A DNA stretch of 64,000 nt, taken from positions 11,471,475 through 11,535,474 of the forward strand of contig CM040441.1 in assembly GCA_022749755.1 (NCBI GenBank), written 5' to 3'. This stretch comes from Azadirachta indica. Lineage: Eukaryota > Streptophyta > Magnoliopsida > Sapindales > Meliaceae. The notes under the pieces were generated by a model, which was given only the letters and a program-made list of their open reading frames with translations, did no database searches and was not told the DNA's origin. The position numbers were made by a program, and so were the translations under genes. Shown one piece after another: positions 34,422 to 46,342 of this stretch. Every line of letters begins with the position of its first letter. Positions within the stretch are counted from its first letter, which is position 1.

Positions 34422-34430
34422 TATATAAAT
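34422..34430 (+). promoter_or_regulatory. TATA box of the receptor kinase gene
   Basis: TATATAAAT lies 123 bp before the ATG and is followed by a pyrimidine-rich leader (TTTCTTTCCCCCC and further CT tracts), a common plant 5' UTR make-up. Confidence 0.6.
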
Positions 34431-34544
34431 ATATTTTCTTTCCCCCCTGTTTTCCTGTACTCTGTTTCTCGCATTTTCCTTCACTTTCTTTTCTTGATCC
34501 TTGCACTTTCTCTCAATTTCCTTCAACAGGGTTTATTTTAAGAT

Positions 34545-37130
34545 ATGAGCTCCAATACCCAGATCTTCTTTTCCACCTTTCTCTTGTCTCTTACGTTAAA
34601 CAACATTTTTCATGTTCTAAGCCAAGGCAGTCAATCGGACTCTGCTTCATATATCCTTACCTGTGGTGCTTCGAGTGATGGCACAGATACAAATGGCCGT
34701 AAATGGAAATCAGATTCCACGTTTCTTCCCAATTCTGGTAATTCAATAACAGCTAGAGCCGAATCTCAAGACTCTTCATTGCCTTCGGCCATTCCTTACA
34801 TGTCTGCAAGAATTTTCACGTCCACATCAAGCTACAAGTTCTCTGTTCCATCGAAAGATCGATTGTTGCTCAGGCTTCATTTTTATCCAGCTTCTTACGA
34901 CAAATTTGATGAGTCAGCCGCTTATTTTGGTGTCCTTGCAAATGGTTTCACTCTCCTTAACAATTTCAGTGCCTCCATAACAGCACAGGCTCTTACACAA
35001 GCATATATTGTGAAAGAATTCTCTCTTGTTCCTCCACAGTCTGGTGATCTGACCGTAACTTTTACACCTTCTCCTGATCATAAAGGTGCATATGCTTTCG
35101 TTAATGGGATTGAAGTGATTCCCATGCCTGATATTTTTCAGCCTGCAGCTATGATTGGATTCAGCGAGCAATCTGTGGAAGTTGGTAGCTCTTCTTTGCA
35201 AACAATGTTTAGATTAAATGTTGGTGGTCAATTTATTCCATCAACAAATGATTCAGGTCTTATGCGAACGTGGTATGATGATTCACCTTATTTGTTTGGT
35301 GCTGCTTTTGGGGTTACATCTCAAGCCGATAACAAGACCAAGATTGAATATTCTGATAATGTATCAAATATTGCACCTCTTAATGTATATAACACGGCAA
35401 GGTCAATGGGTCCGGATCCAAAAATCAATGAGAATTATAATCTGACGTGGATATTTCAGATTGATGCAAATTTTACTTATGTTGTTAGATTCCATTTTTG
35501 TGAGTTTCGAATGACCAAGATCAATCAAAGAGTGTTTGATATTTTTGTTAACAACCAAACAGCACAAGAATCTGCTGATGTGATTGCATGGGCTGGATCA
35601 CAAGGAGTTCCAGTGTACAAGGATTACGCGATTTATGCCGGCGATCAGCCTGGTGATGAAGAATTGTGGGTGGCATTGCATCCTAGTTTATCAATGAAGC
35701 CTCAATATTACGATGCAATTCTCAATGGATTGGAGATTTTCAAGCTGAATGATACAAATGGAAATTTAGCTGGTCCAAATCCTAAGCCATCGGATTTGCT
35801 GCTTCATGCTGAGGCTAACACAAAGAAACTCGCTCCCTCCTCAAGATCCAAGACTAAAGCCCGTGTGATTGGTGGCATTGCTGGAGGGATTCTTTGTTGT
35901 GGTGTAGCGGCTGGTGTTTTCATGTTTGTTGCGAAAAGGAACAAAAATGATCATGGAAGTAATTGCTCTACGAGTTCTTGGCTTCCACTCTATGGACATT
36001 CCCACACAACTAGTAAATCAACAGCAACAGGCAAAAGTACTGCTAGTAGCCATCTTTCTAATCTTGCAGCTGGTCTTTGTCGACATTTTACATTATCAGA
36101 GATTAAGCATGGTACCAAGAACTTCAGTGAATCACAAGTTATTGGGGTTGGAGGATTTGGTAAGGTCTATGAAGGCCTTATTGATGGAAAGATGAAGGTT
36201 GCCATTAAAAGATCAAACCCATCTTCTGAACAAGGAGTACACGAATTCCAGACAGAAATTGAGATGCTGTCAAAGCTGCGACACAAGCATTTAGTGTCTT
36301 TAATAGGATTTTGTGAAGAAGATGGAGAAATGATTCTGGTTTATGATTACATGGCTAACGGAACCTTAAGGGAACACCTCTATAAGAGCAACAAACCTGC
36401 CTTGCCATGGAAGCAAAGGTTAGAAATATGCATCGGAGCTGCGAGAGGACTTCATTATCTTCATACTGGGGCCAGGTACACAATCATACACAGAGATGTG
36501 AAGACTACTAACATTCTGTTAGATGAGAAATGGGTAGCAAAAGTTTCCGATTTTGGACTGTCAAAAACCGGTCCTAACCTCAATCAAACACATGTTAGTA
36601 CAATGGTGAAAGGTAGCTTTGGTTACTTAGATCCTGAATACTTCCGCAGGCAACAATTGACTGAAAAATCTGACGTTTACTCCTTTGGAGTAGTCCTCTT
36701 TGAAGTGTTGTTTGCAAGGCCAGCATTGAATGCTAATTTGCCTAAGGAACAAGTTAGTCTAGCAGATTGGGCATTACACTGCAAAAGGAAGGGAACTCTT
36801 GAGGAAATTATTGATCCACTTATTAAGAGAGAGATCAATCATCAGTGCCTAAGAAAGTTCGCAGAGACAGCTGAGAAGTGTTTATCTGATCGGGGGACTG
36901 ATCGCCCTTCGATGGGTGATCTGTTGTGGAATCTTGAATTTGCACTTCAACTCCAAGATAATCCTGAGGATGATAAATTGGTTTCAGGTCTAGCCAATAA
37001 GGCCAATGACAATTATGGTGCGCATACGGCCATGTTAAGCATTATGAAGGAGAGTGAGTTAGGCGAGGAAAATGATGCCTCGAATAGTACAGATGTTTTT
37101 TCGCAGATAGTAAATCCAAGAGGAAGATAA
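34545..37130 (+). CDS. FERONIA-type receptor kinase (CrRLK1L family), intronless
   Basis: A single 861-residue frame. Residues 1-27 are a signal peptide. Residues about 38-410 are the extracellular malectin-like region (YILTCGASSDGTDTNGRKW, ARSMGP, NYNLTWIFQID, FHFCEF, YYDAILNGLEIFKLND) with many N-glycosylation sites. Residues about 441-463 form the membrane helix. Residues about 514-800 are a complete kinase with GVGGFGKVYEG, VAIKRSN, HRDVKTTNILL, DFGLSKTGPN and GSFGYLDPEYFRRQQLTEKSDVYSFG. The C-terminus FSQIVNPRGR matches FERONIA. The family binds RALF peptides and senses cell-wall state in growth, fertilisation and immunity at the plasma membrane. All catalytic motifs are present. It is most like the FERONIA/ANXUR clade; which member is uncertain. 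Confidence 0.95.
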   Translation: MSSNTQIFFSTFLLSLTLNNIFHVLSQGSQSDSASYILTCGASSDGTDTNGRKWKSDSTFLPNSGNSITARAESQDSSLPSAIPYMSARIFTSTSSYKFSVPSKDRLLLRLHFYPASYDKFDESAAYFGVLANGFTLLNNFSASITAQALTQAYIVKEFSLVPPQSGDLTVTFTPSPDHKGAYAFVNGIEVIPMPDIFQPAAMIGFSEQSVEVGSSSLQTMFRLNVGGQFIPSTNDSGLMRTWYDDSPYLFGAAFGVTSQADNKTKIEYSDNVSNIAPLNVYNTARSMGPDPKINENYNLTWIFQIDANFTYVVRFHFCEFRMTKINQRVFDIFVNNQTAQESADVIAWAGSQGVPVYKDYAIYAGDQPGDEELWVALHPSLSMKPQYYDAILNGLEIFKLNDTNGNLAGPNPKPSDLLLHAEANTKKLAPSSRSKTKARVIGGIAGGILCCGVAAGVFMFVAKRNKNDHGSNCSTSSWLPLYGHSHTTSKSTATGKSTASSHLSNLAAGLCRHFTLSEIKHGTKNFSESQVIGVGGFGKVYEGLIDGKMKVAIKRSNPSSEQGVHEFQTEIEMLSKLRHKHLVSLIGFCEEDGEMILVYDYMANGTLREHLYKSNKPALPWKQRLEICIGAARGLHYLHTGARYTIIHRDVKTTNILLDEKWVAKVSDFGLSKTGPNLNQTHVSTMVKGSFGYLDPEYFRRQQLTEKSDVYSFGVVLFEVLFARPALNANLPKEQVSLADWALHCKRKGTLEEIIDPLIKREINHQCLRKFAETAEKCLSDRGTDRPSMGDLLWNLEFALQLQDNPEDDKLVSGLANKANDNYGAHTAMLSIMKESELGEENDASNSTDVFSQIVNPRGR

Positions 37131-39293
37131 GTACACTTGATCCATTTTGCCCCCACTTTTTCTCATTTTTAATGTTTTCTTAGTCTCTTCATCTTCAAAG
37201 CGGCAAATACTCAGGCCAATCAGTCCTAGGAAAATTAGTTAGAATTGTGTACAAAGTCAGTTGTAGAAAACCTGAAACGCTTTGTTAGGCTCTGCTATAA
37301 GAGCTTGTATGTTAACCCTGATTGTCTCGAGTATATTTATTTTCTCATTCTTAAATGCTGCTTCTTGAAGGTATTAAAGTGGATGAATGGATGAAGACAG
37401 CTTAATTCACACATTCCACATTTATTGCGAGTAACTGTGGCTTGAATGCATATCAGTTTCTTAAGGTCAAATTTCCTCGGACAAGACACGAGTGCTTTTT
37501 TGTCCTAAATTTAGATTGTGATTATGGGTGGACCAAATGGTTGTACCAGAGACATCAGAATTATTGTTAGACGTGCCAAAAATGGAGTAACTTCATTCAG
37601 GCATCGACTTTGGCTTTTCAACGCCCAAGGCAATAAAACCACGTAAATCTAATGACAAGTGATCGCAGATTTATGTTTTCCTCTGCTGATTGTCTTTCCT
37701 TTGAATACTAACATATTGCATCGGGAGTCTGTTAAAATTAGTCTAAAAAATTTTATACATTATTTATTGTCGAAGGAAATACGTACTCACACAATGGTCA
37801 AACTTAAATTTCCGAAAAGAAAAAAAAATCACAAGTATTTCTCTTTTAAGAATATTACGTATCATTTACCAAAAATTTTTTGATATAGTCGCATACGACA
37901 CCATTTAGATATCTTCATCCAGTTTGAATGATGTCTTACTCTCATACGTAGAGAGGAATCTATTCACACTCTAATATAGTAGAGAGGAATTTATTCATAC
38001 TTTAATATGATAAGTTGTCTTGTCCCATACTCTAATATAATAGAGAAGAATCTACTCTCATTCTAATATAATGAACTCTTACCTTCATGCGTGGAGGATA
38101 ATCTGTTCACACTCTAATACGGTGAGATTCATATAATTTCAGTAATACATTACTTTCACGCTTACAAGAAAATCTACTCACACTTTAATATAATAGATCT
38201 CACACGTGTGATAGGTAACATTTCTCATAATTAAGAAATATCCTTACTAATTGGAGCTTAATCTCTAAACTACTCGGACAAAAAAAAAATCACAAGTATT
38301 TAAAAAGAATATTATAAGGAGATGAATTTAGTGAAAACCGCTAGTCACAGTAAAGTAACTAATATGCAATTGTATTTCATATATTGAGCGACATCCCACC
38401 ACAAGTTTTTACTTTTGTATCATAGGATATTGTCTAAAATATTTTTGACATCCCCAATATGTAGACAAGGAGACAATAAGAGTTTCTAATTTACTTTGTT
38501 CATTCCCAGCATAGCACATGACAGATGGCAGCATTAAAACTTCATTAAGACTCCAAACTTTTTCAATAATGCCCAACAAATATCCAAAACCAGATTTTTG
38601 TTTTTTAGTTTATTTCCTCTCCATTTTGCTGTAATCAAGCAGTGAGCCCTTTTGACGTTAATAACGTTCAACTCCTTCGCCAACAGATGAAGAGAGAGTA
38701 AAGTAAAATCCCATTTTGCAGCTTTTGCTTCTTCCTCTGTGGCAACTTTTTCCCATTTTCTCCTCTCATATCTTTCCTTTGCTGACAAATCTCTGGATTG
38801 CTCCAATCATCCGAACTCCAAATAAAAAAAAAATCTCTCTCTCTTTTTCGCTCTTTCTTGGGTCTAAAAGCAAAGAAAAAAGAGAGAGTGCAAAGAGAGC
38901 ACCGGGTTGCAAAAGCAGCAGTAAGTTTTAGAACTTCCATTTGCCTTGCAAATGCAGCCACAGATAGAAACGGAAGCTTTTGACATGAAAATTTTGGTTC
39001 CAGATGATGAAATTCACAGTATTTATGGGAATATAATATATAAAACACTATTGACGTATGCTAACTAGTGTGTGTGTGTGTGTGTATATATATATATGTA
39101 TATTGCATTGGAAAGAAATTATCCAAATTAACCATGTTTCAAGTTCAAAAGCTATGTAAAAGTAAAACCATGAAAAAGCTGAATCAGAGCTGGTTTTTTC
39201 TTCATTGGTATTTGAATTTTGGGTTTCGCTTTGGCTCTCTTGTATTATTTCTCTTATTCTTTTTCTCCCAGCATTTGTTGGTAGTTTTAAGCT
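37131..39293. other. Intergenic, with a degenerate tandem repeat
   Basis: It starts with the receptor kinase 3' region and ends with the 3' flank of the TPD1-like gene. A TG/TA microsatellite lies at 39068-39100. Open frames near 38530-39050 look compositional. Confidence 0.6.
37920..38215. repeat. Degenerate tandem repeat around CACTCTAATATAATA
   Basis: The motif (A/T)CTC(A/T)TAC/CACTCTAATAT(A/G) recurs at least six times at about 30-60 bp spacing, linked by AGAGAGGAATCTATTC-like pieces. Confidence 0.65.
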
Positions 39294-39970
39294 TCAGCAA
39301 AATTTAGCCGATTTGAATACAATGGGGTACATGAAAGAGTTTGAATAAGTGAACCTGATAATCTGACTGGTCTTCAATGGCGTTCCTCCATTCACCAAGC
39401 AATCATCATAAGACAATCTTTTGAATGTTTTTGGGTTTACTATTCTTGCAGAGGCAAACCAACCACAGTGAAGATGAATGTCTGAAGGCGCACATCCGGA
39501 AACACAGGTGTTAACAATCTGAACAACGTACTGTGGGATTCCAGATGTGGAATCTTTGCTTTGTGAGATGCTTATGTCTCTGTTTGTGCAAGAACCTGAA
39601 GATGAAAGATGACAGAAATATGTAAAAAGCAGTTCAGTTGGAGGGAAAGAACAAGAATAGTTGCTTAGGCAAGTCTAAAACGGTAAATTTACCATGTACC
39701 AAAAGCTTTCTGTTCTTTGCGTACATTCTTGACTCGTTTTTGTCTTGATGGAATGAATGCGAGAACATGTTTGAAGTTCCTGCTAAAGACAAAAATATTT
39801 TTGATAAAGCAGAAACAAACAAACAAGTTCGGCCTCTCAGAGAAAGAAACCCAGAAAAAAAAAAGAAATAGAAATTTATCAGTACCTGAAAGCTCTCCGC
39901 GACTGCAAAATACAGTGACAGTAAGCATCATCAACATAAAGTAGAAGCAGCAAATGTGACAAGATTTCAT
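39294..39970 (-). CDS. TPD1-like secreted protein, three exons
   Basis: Exons are 39970-39886, 39779-39693 and 39595-39294, with GT/AG borders and matching phases, giving 157 residues. Residues 1-24 form a signal peptide (MKSCHICCFYFMLMMLTVTV...). A variable basic linker follows (NRKLLVHG). The C-terminal domain has the cysteine pattern of TAPETUM DETERMINANT1: SCTNRDISISQS, IVNTCVSGCAPSDIHLHCGWF, YDDCLVNGG and FKSAKFC. TPD1 is a small secreted ligand of the receptor kinase EMS1/EXS in anther tapetum fate; TPD1-like paralogues act more widely in reproductive and meristem tissues. The gene is easily missed because no exon is a long open frame. A TATA-like TATTTATATA (minus strand, about 40150-40160) lies about 180 bp upstream. 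Confidence 0.9.
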
Positions 39971-42760
39971 GATGGCTAGCTTCTGGGTTAATTTGAAAAT
40001 GAAATTAAATTCTTCTGAATTAAGCACTTTGGTTGTTCCTGTTCTTCGTCCTTTGCTTTCGCCACCCTGCAAACTAATTGAGCCAAAATGCTGAGAGAAA
40101 TTGTTCAATTGGAAGATTTGTAGGTCTGTATGCATTGAAAACCAAGCCGGTATATAAATAACGTAGGCTAGGAAGAGAAATAAGGACCACAAGAGGCACC
40201 AATTTCATTCTAACAGTCTGGTCCATCCAATTCCATTACTTTTTTGTTGCCTGCAGGACAATTGAAAGACAGCAGCAGCCATTTAATGCTCAATGGCAAA
40301 AGGTGATTCCAATACACTACACAGTGCATACATCCCATTATGACTATTTTCTTTTTCTTTTCAGGCTATTTAAATTTCAAAAATAAAAATTAAAAGAATA
40401 CTTTTTTCCACCTAAATTTTGATAAATTTATAATGATGCAATATACCCTTCTGATCTAACAATTGAAAACATGACTGAGGGCTTACTTTATTTTTTACGT
40501 GGTCAGCGTGGAATTTCAATATAAAAATTAGCCAGTTTTCTTTATAAGTCTTTAATAATTTAACTGAAAGCGTGACAAAAAGTGGGGTGTCTTGTAACAT
40601 CACATCTTATTGTACATCTACATGTACATAGACATACTTGTTTGCTGCAGCTCATATGCAGTTGACATCTCACATCTCCAAATTAGAGCAGAGAGAAACA
40701 GAAACTCATATAATTTCTTTAATTTGGTCAAAAGGAAAATCTCTCTCTTCTGTTCTCGTACAGGGTTCTCTTGGTTCCAAACTTCCAAAAGCTCTCTCTC
40801 CCTCTTCTTTCTTTCCCTCTATAAAAGCAATCTTTACCCACTGAAGCAGCATCTTAAGAAAGGACAAAAGTTCATGACTCTCCTAAGCCTTTATTAATAA
40901 CGTTGCAGGAAAGCATTGCCAGAAAGGCAATGGCCCGAAAACCTCGTCTAAAACAGGAATCTGTAGCCTGTAGGAATAGCTTCCTTAGCTTCCTATCCAT
41001 TCAAAAGAATGAAAGTTTTCCATTTTCAACTAAACCTAGTTCTTACCCTAGGTATCCATTACCCTAATTCATAGAAGGAAACGAATACATTTATTGATAT
41101 ACCATTTTCTGTCGAGCTAAGGGGAAAGTCACCTTGATTTGTTTACCCATATTTTTTATGTACGTATAAATGCATATGTTAGCGCATACATATATATACT
41201 TATATTAAGCACCGATGGGATTGTTGAGAAACCTCTCTTGTTAAAGGAATTGAATAAAATCAGTTGAACTCTCAGTGCTTCAATTCATTAAAAAAGTTGA
41301 CAAATTAATTAACCAATTTACTTGAAACCAAACCTTTCAAGTTAAATATTCTTATTTATATGAAAAAGTTTTAGAGAGGATCAATAGACAGCATATTATT
41401 CAAGATTTTCTTCATAAACCGAATAATTTCATTAAAATTGGTTTAACTATCGAATGCTTTCTTTGTGTACTAGTGTAGTATGTTGAAGGTAATTTGCACG
41501 TGTGAGAAGGATGGCTTAATGCCTTGTGCATGCAATTAATTGCTGAAGTACAAACCCTAGGCTTTTTCTATAGCTTAAACGAAAAATCCCTAAAGTTTTA
41601 CTAGCCATGAGTTAAGGAAGGCTTTTCCCATAAATTAACAACGTGAAAGCCATAGCACAGCTAGTCTCCTTCTCCAAGAAATAAAATAGGAAGGACCTCA
41701 TAATCAAAGTAAATTAAACTGCTAGACGACAGAAGAGAAAGGCGTTTTTACTTCAAGTAGGAAAATATATAGCATGTTGTCCAATACGTGAGAAGTCTGA
41801 AGTTTCTTCTCTGTGGGCAATTTGTGTAGAGGACTTTGTTCATACATATTCTGTTCGGTTTCTCGTCAGTTTCCCACGTTTCGGATCAAATGAAAGTATG
41901 ACACATAATTAATTTATTACTATTTGCAATACATGGGAGTGCCTAGGGTTTCTAACTTTTCTATTAGAGTGAGTTGAAAGACAGTGTCAATTGTCACCCA
42001 ACCCATGTTGTTTAAGAAGCCATGTGAATAAGATTTATGAATTGCAGAATAATGTATAAAATCGCAGTTTAATTAATTTGTTGAACGAGAATGAAAGGTA
42101 TTACCAGCTCAAGATCGAAGGGAAATTAAATTGTATCAGATTATCTATAGGTTTATTCAATAAAAGTTAGTTTAGTGACGTGTAAACATTAATTAGTTTG
42201 AATTTGATATCTTATTCTCTGGCTAATTAACTTAACCAGTATTTTAGGGGAATATAATATCTAGGGGCTCAAGCTTCCATGCAAGATCCTGTCAAATGTC
42301 AACTACTCTCTGTAAGTAAGTTTGATCTGCAAAATATGGCTGATTAATTAATGAAGTACTTTAAACAAAAAATTGAGACTTGACTTCAATCACATGATGA
42401 AAGTCACGTGGATTGGGTATACAAGAGTTAGCCTCAACCAGTCATATCAAGCTTAAATATGCAATCTGTCGTCGTTGAACCTAAGCCCACCCTAGCTATA
42501 TATATAATATTGGATCCTCCATCTCTGAAATCCACGTGCTATTCACGTGCACGTACATCTTTCACTGCAGACATAAATGACTTGTGCTGGCCGAATTAGC
42601 TACGACCTGCAACAACAGATCACTGGTACTTTTTGGATTCCGATGACATGATACGCATGCACCACCCCGTCTCAGAAACCAGAACCAGAACTACTTTTCT
42701 GTGTTTCACATTCCGACAAGTAATTCATAATCGTTCGTACAATTAATGCTTAATAAATAA
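39971..42760. other. Intergenic
   Basis: No gene was recognised. Three CACGTG palindromes (G-boxes) fall at 42405-42410, 42533-42538 and 42544-42549, close to a TATATATA stretch near 42497; no coding region starts beside them. Confidence 0.6.
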
Positions 42761-43158
42761 TTAATAATATTGTCTAATGCCAGAAGTACATGCCAAAAAA
42801 CCCACTGTTAAATTTTCCATAACACCACCCAGTTTGTCTAAAAATTTCATTTGGGTGTAGTCAATTCGATGGAACGTGTAACGGCGTTTGAAATTGTGGG
42901 AGCCTGTGGCTGTTGTTTTATTACCAGAAGAAGAAGAAGAAGAAGAAGAATTAAATGCTGCTGGCGGCTTCAGGATGCGTGATTTATGGACTTTGGATTC
43001 GGAGAAAACCGACAACGTATAACTGTGGTGTGGATGGCAGCACGCAGTAGCTACTGTTGTTGTTTTTGCTCTGGAACCAAAGCCCCCAACACTGTATCTG
43101 GATTCTGCTGTCTTATAATAATAATGGTAACTTGGTGGGATTTCTCTAGTTGCATTTG
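42761..43158 (-). CDS. Unrecognised open frame with a Ser-rich tract (possible last exon)
   Basis: The minus strand is open from about 43158, just after a TTTTCAG that could be a splice acceptor, to the stop at 42761. There is no ATG near the start. The translation has an Asn/Ser stretch from a TTC triplet repeat (FNSSSSSSSS), then a more protein-like tail (RRYTFHRIDYTQMKFLDKLG, then GFLACTSGI). I do not recognise a family. It may be the final exon of a gene, a fragment, or chance. Composition around it is less AT-rich than the flanks, which mildly favours coding. Confidence 0.3.
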
Positions 43159-43159
43159 G

Positions 43160-44389
43160 ACCAGCTGATGGGATTACTGAAAAGTTATGGATGAGAAATT
43201 AAGAAATACTGGTGAACAAAGAGGAGAGTCGCGTTAAATAGAGCTAATTAAAGAAGATCTTAATCAAGTCGCTTTATACCGATAAATCTGAACATTTAGG
43301 AGATAGAGGATTATGTCATTTTAAAGTGGTACATAATGGTCGGACTTGGGATTTGTTGTAGCTAATTATTATTTTATTTATAAAGTTTATTTCTTAATTA
43401 ATTAAGCACATTTAATACTTGTCAATTGTACTGTTGATATTTGTTGTTTTATTATCAATACACAACTTATATGAATAACACGACCCTTTAATATATATTC
43501 TCCTAACTAGTTTTTGTTTTTAAGAGAAAATTTTTCATTTTAATTTAATTTCTAATTTTTTTTAACGCCATATAAATTTCTTTAAAAAAGATTTAATATT
43601 TTATGCTTTTAATAAATTATACGTTTCTTTCTACATTTACATGCACACATAATAATTTTTTTTTTTAAATGTATCATATGTGACTAAATTTTTTTAAATT
43701 AAGATGTTATTTTGTGAATTTTTTTTTTTTGCAAATTATGAGTTTAAAATTAATTATATTTCTTTGGAAACTTCTTTTTATATATTTATAATTTTTTGGG
43801 TTAATTTTTCTGACATTAAAGTTGTATACGACACACCTAAAGTTTGGATTTACTCCAACTCTTCCTTTCCATAATTTGCAATGCCGAATGAACCATGCAA
43901 TAACAACTCGTCAGGAAATCTTTATCAAAATAATTAATCCAACAAATCTCTTTCAATTATTTGATCCATGCGTTTGGATTGCTGATTGGACGAACGGAAG
44001 GCAAGCAACATAACAATAATTATAATACTTCTATGAAATTTATCTATTTGTACTCTAACTACTTTTATTATGTGTTAGTAATTTATATTTTTATTAATTT
44101 AAAAATATATATAAATGAAAACTCACCAAAAATTTGAAACGACAATGCAGACGATGTATTCCAAAAATGTCATTATCATACAAACTTATTACCTACTCCG
44201 TTGCCATCAATTTTGGACTTTTGCTCTTTTCTTAACAATCTAATCATTAAATTAAACAAATATAAAATATAAAATATATGGTTGACAACCTAATTAAACA
44301 GACGGACTAGATCAATTCATCACATTCAGGGCTCTTTTGGAAAACACTTTAATTTGCCAAATAAACTTTAATTCTTCTTCATATAACTC
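43160..44389. other. AT-rich intergenic
   Basis: No gene was seen. It includes the upstream region of the LRK10L-like gene. Confidence 0.6.
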
Positions 44390-45664
44390 ATGGCTTCTTC
44401 ATCTCATCATCTTCTTAATCTTCTGTTCTTCTTCAGCATCTTCTCCACCTCCATTAATGATAGCTTTGCTCAACCACCAACCAACATATGTCCACATTTT
44501 GACTGTGGAAACGGCGACGTTATTAGGTATCCCTTATGGCACCGAAGCCAAAATCCTGAACACTGCGGCTACCAGGGTTTAAACCTCTCTTGCCAAGGCG
44601 AAAATCCTGTCATCATTCTAAATAACAATTTCTACAAAATTAGAAGCATAAATTATTCGGACAATTCTCTAGTTGTCTCTTATGCAGATCAAATACAAAA
44701 TCCAAACTGTCCCAAAACACCCAGTAATCTTACAGCCAAACTAACATCTCCTGTATTCAACTACACTTCTGGTAATAAACTCTTGACTTTCTTCTACAAC
44801 TGCACTTTGTATCCACCTTCCCAGCAGGATATAACATGTTTTCAATCGGGTACCAAGCGTTCATTTGTGTTTTCTGCGGGAGCTGTTCCTGAGTTCGATT
44901 GGCATGCAAACTGTGAATCAACTGCGACGATCCCGGTGGGCGGCGCCGCTGCCTTTGATGACGGAGAGCTTCTGATTAGCAGCTTTGCTCGAGCTTTGAC
45001 AGATGGGTTTAAGCTGACGTGGCGAACGACTGACGGTGCATGTCAAGCATGCGAGGCAGCTGATTCTGACGGATTCTGTGGATACAGTAACGCCACAGAC
45101 GGTGGACAGAACTTCTTTTGTATTTGCCCAGAAGGACGCCGTTCAATTAGCTGTTACGGTGACGGTATGTTGTTTCATACATCGAATTTGTTGATATGAG
45201 ATTCATTAACTATTCGACTAATTATTTGTTCAACTATGTTGTATTTGGATTACACAAATTATAAGTACTTTCGAGATCAGAGACATAAAACCCATGGATT
45301 TCTACTACTTAAATAAGTACTTTTTCAATAAGCTGCATCAAATACTTCTTTTGAGAATAATGCTAGTAGACGTGCCTCCTCCGTTATATCTAACAATTCG
45401 TTTTGTGAAATCGGCATGCAGCTGTTATGACGTCGTCTATCCCCAGTTATTACTTTATTATAGGTGAGCTTAATTAACTTCTCTCGTTGTAAAATCTATT
45501 GATACTCTTTGATTGAAATGATAAATTAACAGGATGCCTTTGTGGATATAATTATTAATTTTTCAGGCGCACTGATTTTTGGAGGTTTCATTATAACAGC
45601 CGCAGTTTTTTACTTCATCAGCAAGAAGAGAGTTTCCTTCTATAAACCAGTTTCCTACAAATGA
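44390..45664 (+). CDS. LRK10L/WAK-type membrane protein lacking a kinase domain, two exons
   Basis: Exon 1 (44390-45164) and exon 2 (45567-45664) join in frame to 290 residues. Residues 1-27 are a signal peptide. Residues about 33-100 are a GUB_WAK galacturonan-binding-like domain (CPHFDCGNGDVIRYPLWHR, HCGYQGLNLSC). Residues about 105-255 are a WAK-associated C-terminal domain ending in the cysteine motif CQACEAADSDGFCGY and FCICPEG. Exon 2 encodes one membrane helix (ALIFGGFIITAAVFYFI, about 260-276), a short basic tail and a stop. Family members (LEAF RUST 10-like receptor kinases) carry an intracellular kinase after the helix; here it is absent and none is visible in the following 670 bp. 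The result would be a receptor-like protein. It could act as co-receptor or decoy, or be a truncated gene. Confidence 0.85.
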
Positions 45665-46333
45665 TACGACGGCAAGCACCCAAAAGTACATGCTCCTTTC
45701 ATATAAACGGCTTGGATTTTCACCATCAATCAATATCTATTTTATGTAATTATATTTCACGCTAAAGAACTTTTATACTTATCAATAGAACAGAAAGTTT
45801 GATGAAAATTGACTTACAATTTTTTATTTTATTTTAAAAGCAAAACAATTAAAATGTTTAGTATAAGTACTCTGTTATTTAATGTGGCGTTGCTCACCTC
45901 CTCACTTCAACTTCATTTAAATTTATTTCTATGCACTCGAAAGTTGATTTCTCTTAATATTTGAATCTCGAAGTGATTTTAGTAAATATCTAATACATAA
46001 TGTATAGAATAAAATTGAAATGAAGTTATTTATTTGCTTACATACTTGTTGCCTCAAACTAAAATTGAATGGTCCTTAGTGCATATTTGTTTTTTAATTT
46101 GAAGTTTTAATATAATTTATTTTGAGTGATTCAAATATTTTACAGGTGTTTTTTTTATTAACTCTCAATTTAATAATTATGTCTGAATAAATTTAATTTA
46201 ATTTAACTTAAAGTTGAAATGTAAATAAACTTTCTAACTGTAATGAATTAAAATATCCATAAATTTTATTTATTTTTTAATAAATAGAATAAATACTAAT
46301 TTCTAAATATTTATATTTAGAGGTAACAAATAA
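45665..46333. other. AT-rich 3' region
   Basis: No kinase or other coding segment was found after the membrane-protein stop. Confidence 0.65.
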
Positions 46334-46342
46334 AAAATAAAT

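Noticed and set aside
34211..34678. 155-codon plus-strand frame overlapping the receptor kinase start
   Set aside because: It is out of frame with the 861-codon kinase gene and covers its promoter and leader.
38668..39048. 126-codon minus-strand frame
   Set aside because: The Lys/Arg-rich and Phe-rich stretches come from CT tracts; no family resemblance or start context.
40610..41080. Possible gene or microRNA precursor in a CT-rich stretch
   Set aside because: No long hairpin matching a known miRNA and no coding resemblance could be found by eye.
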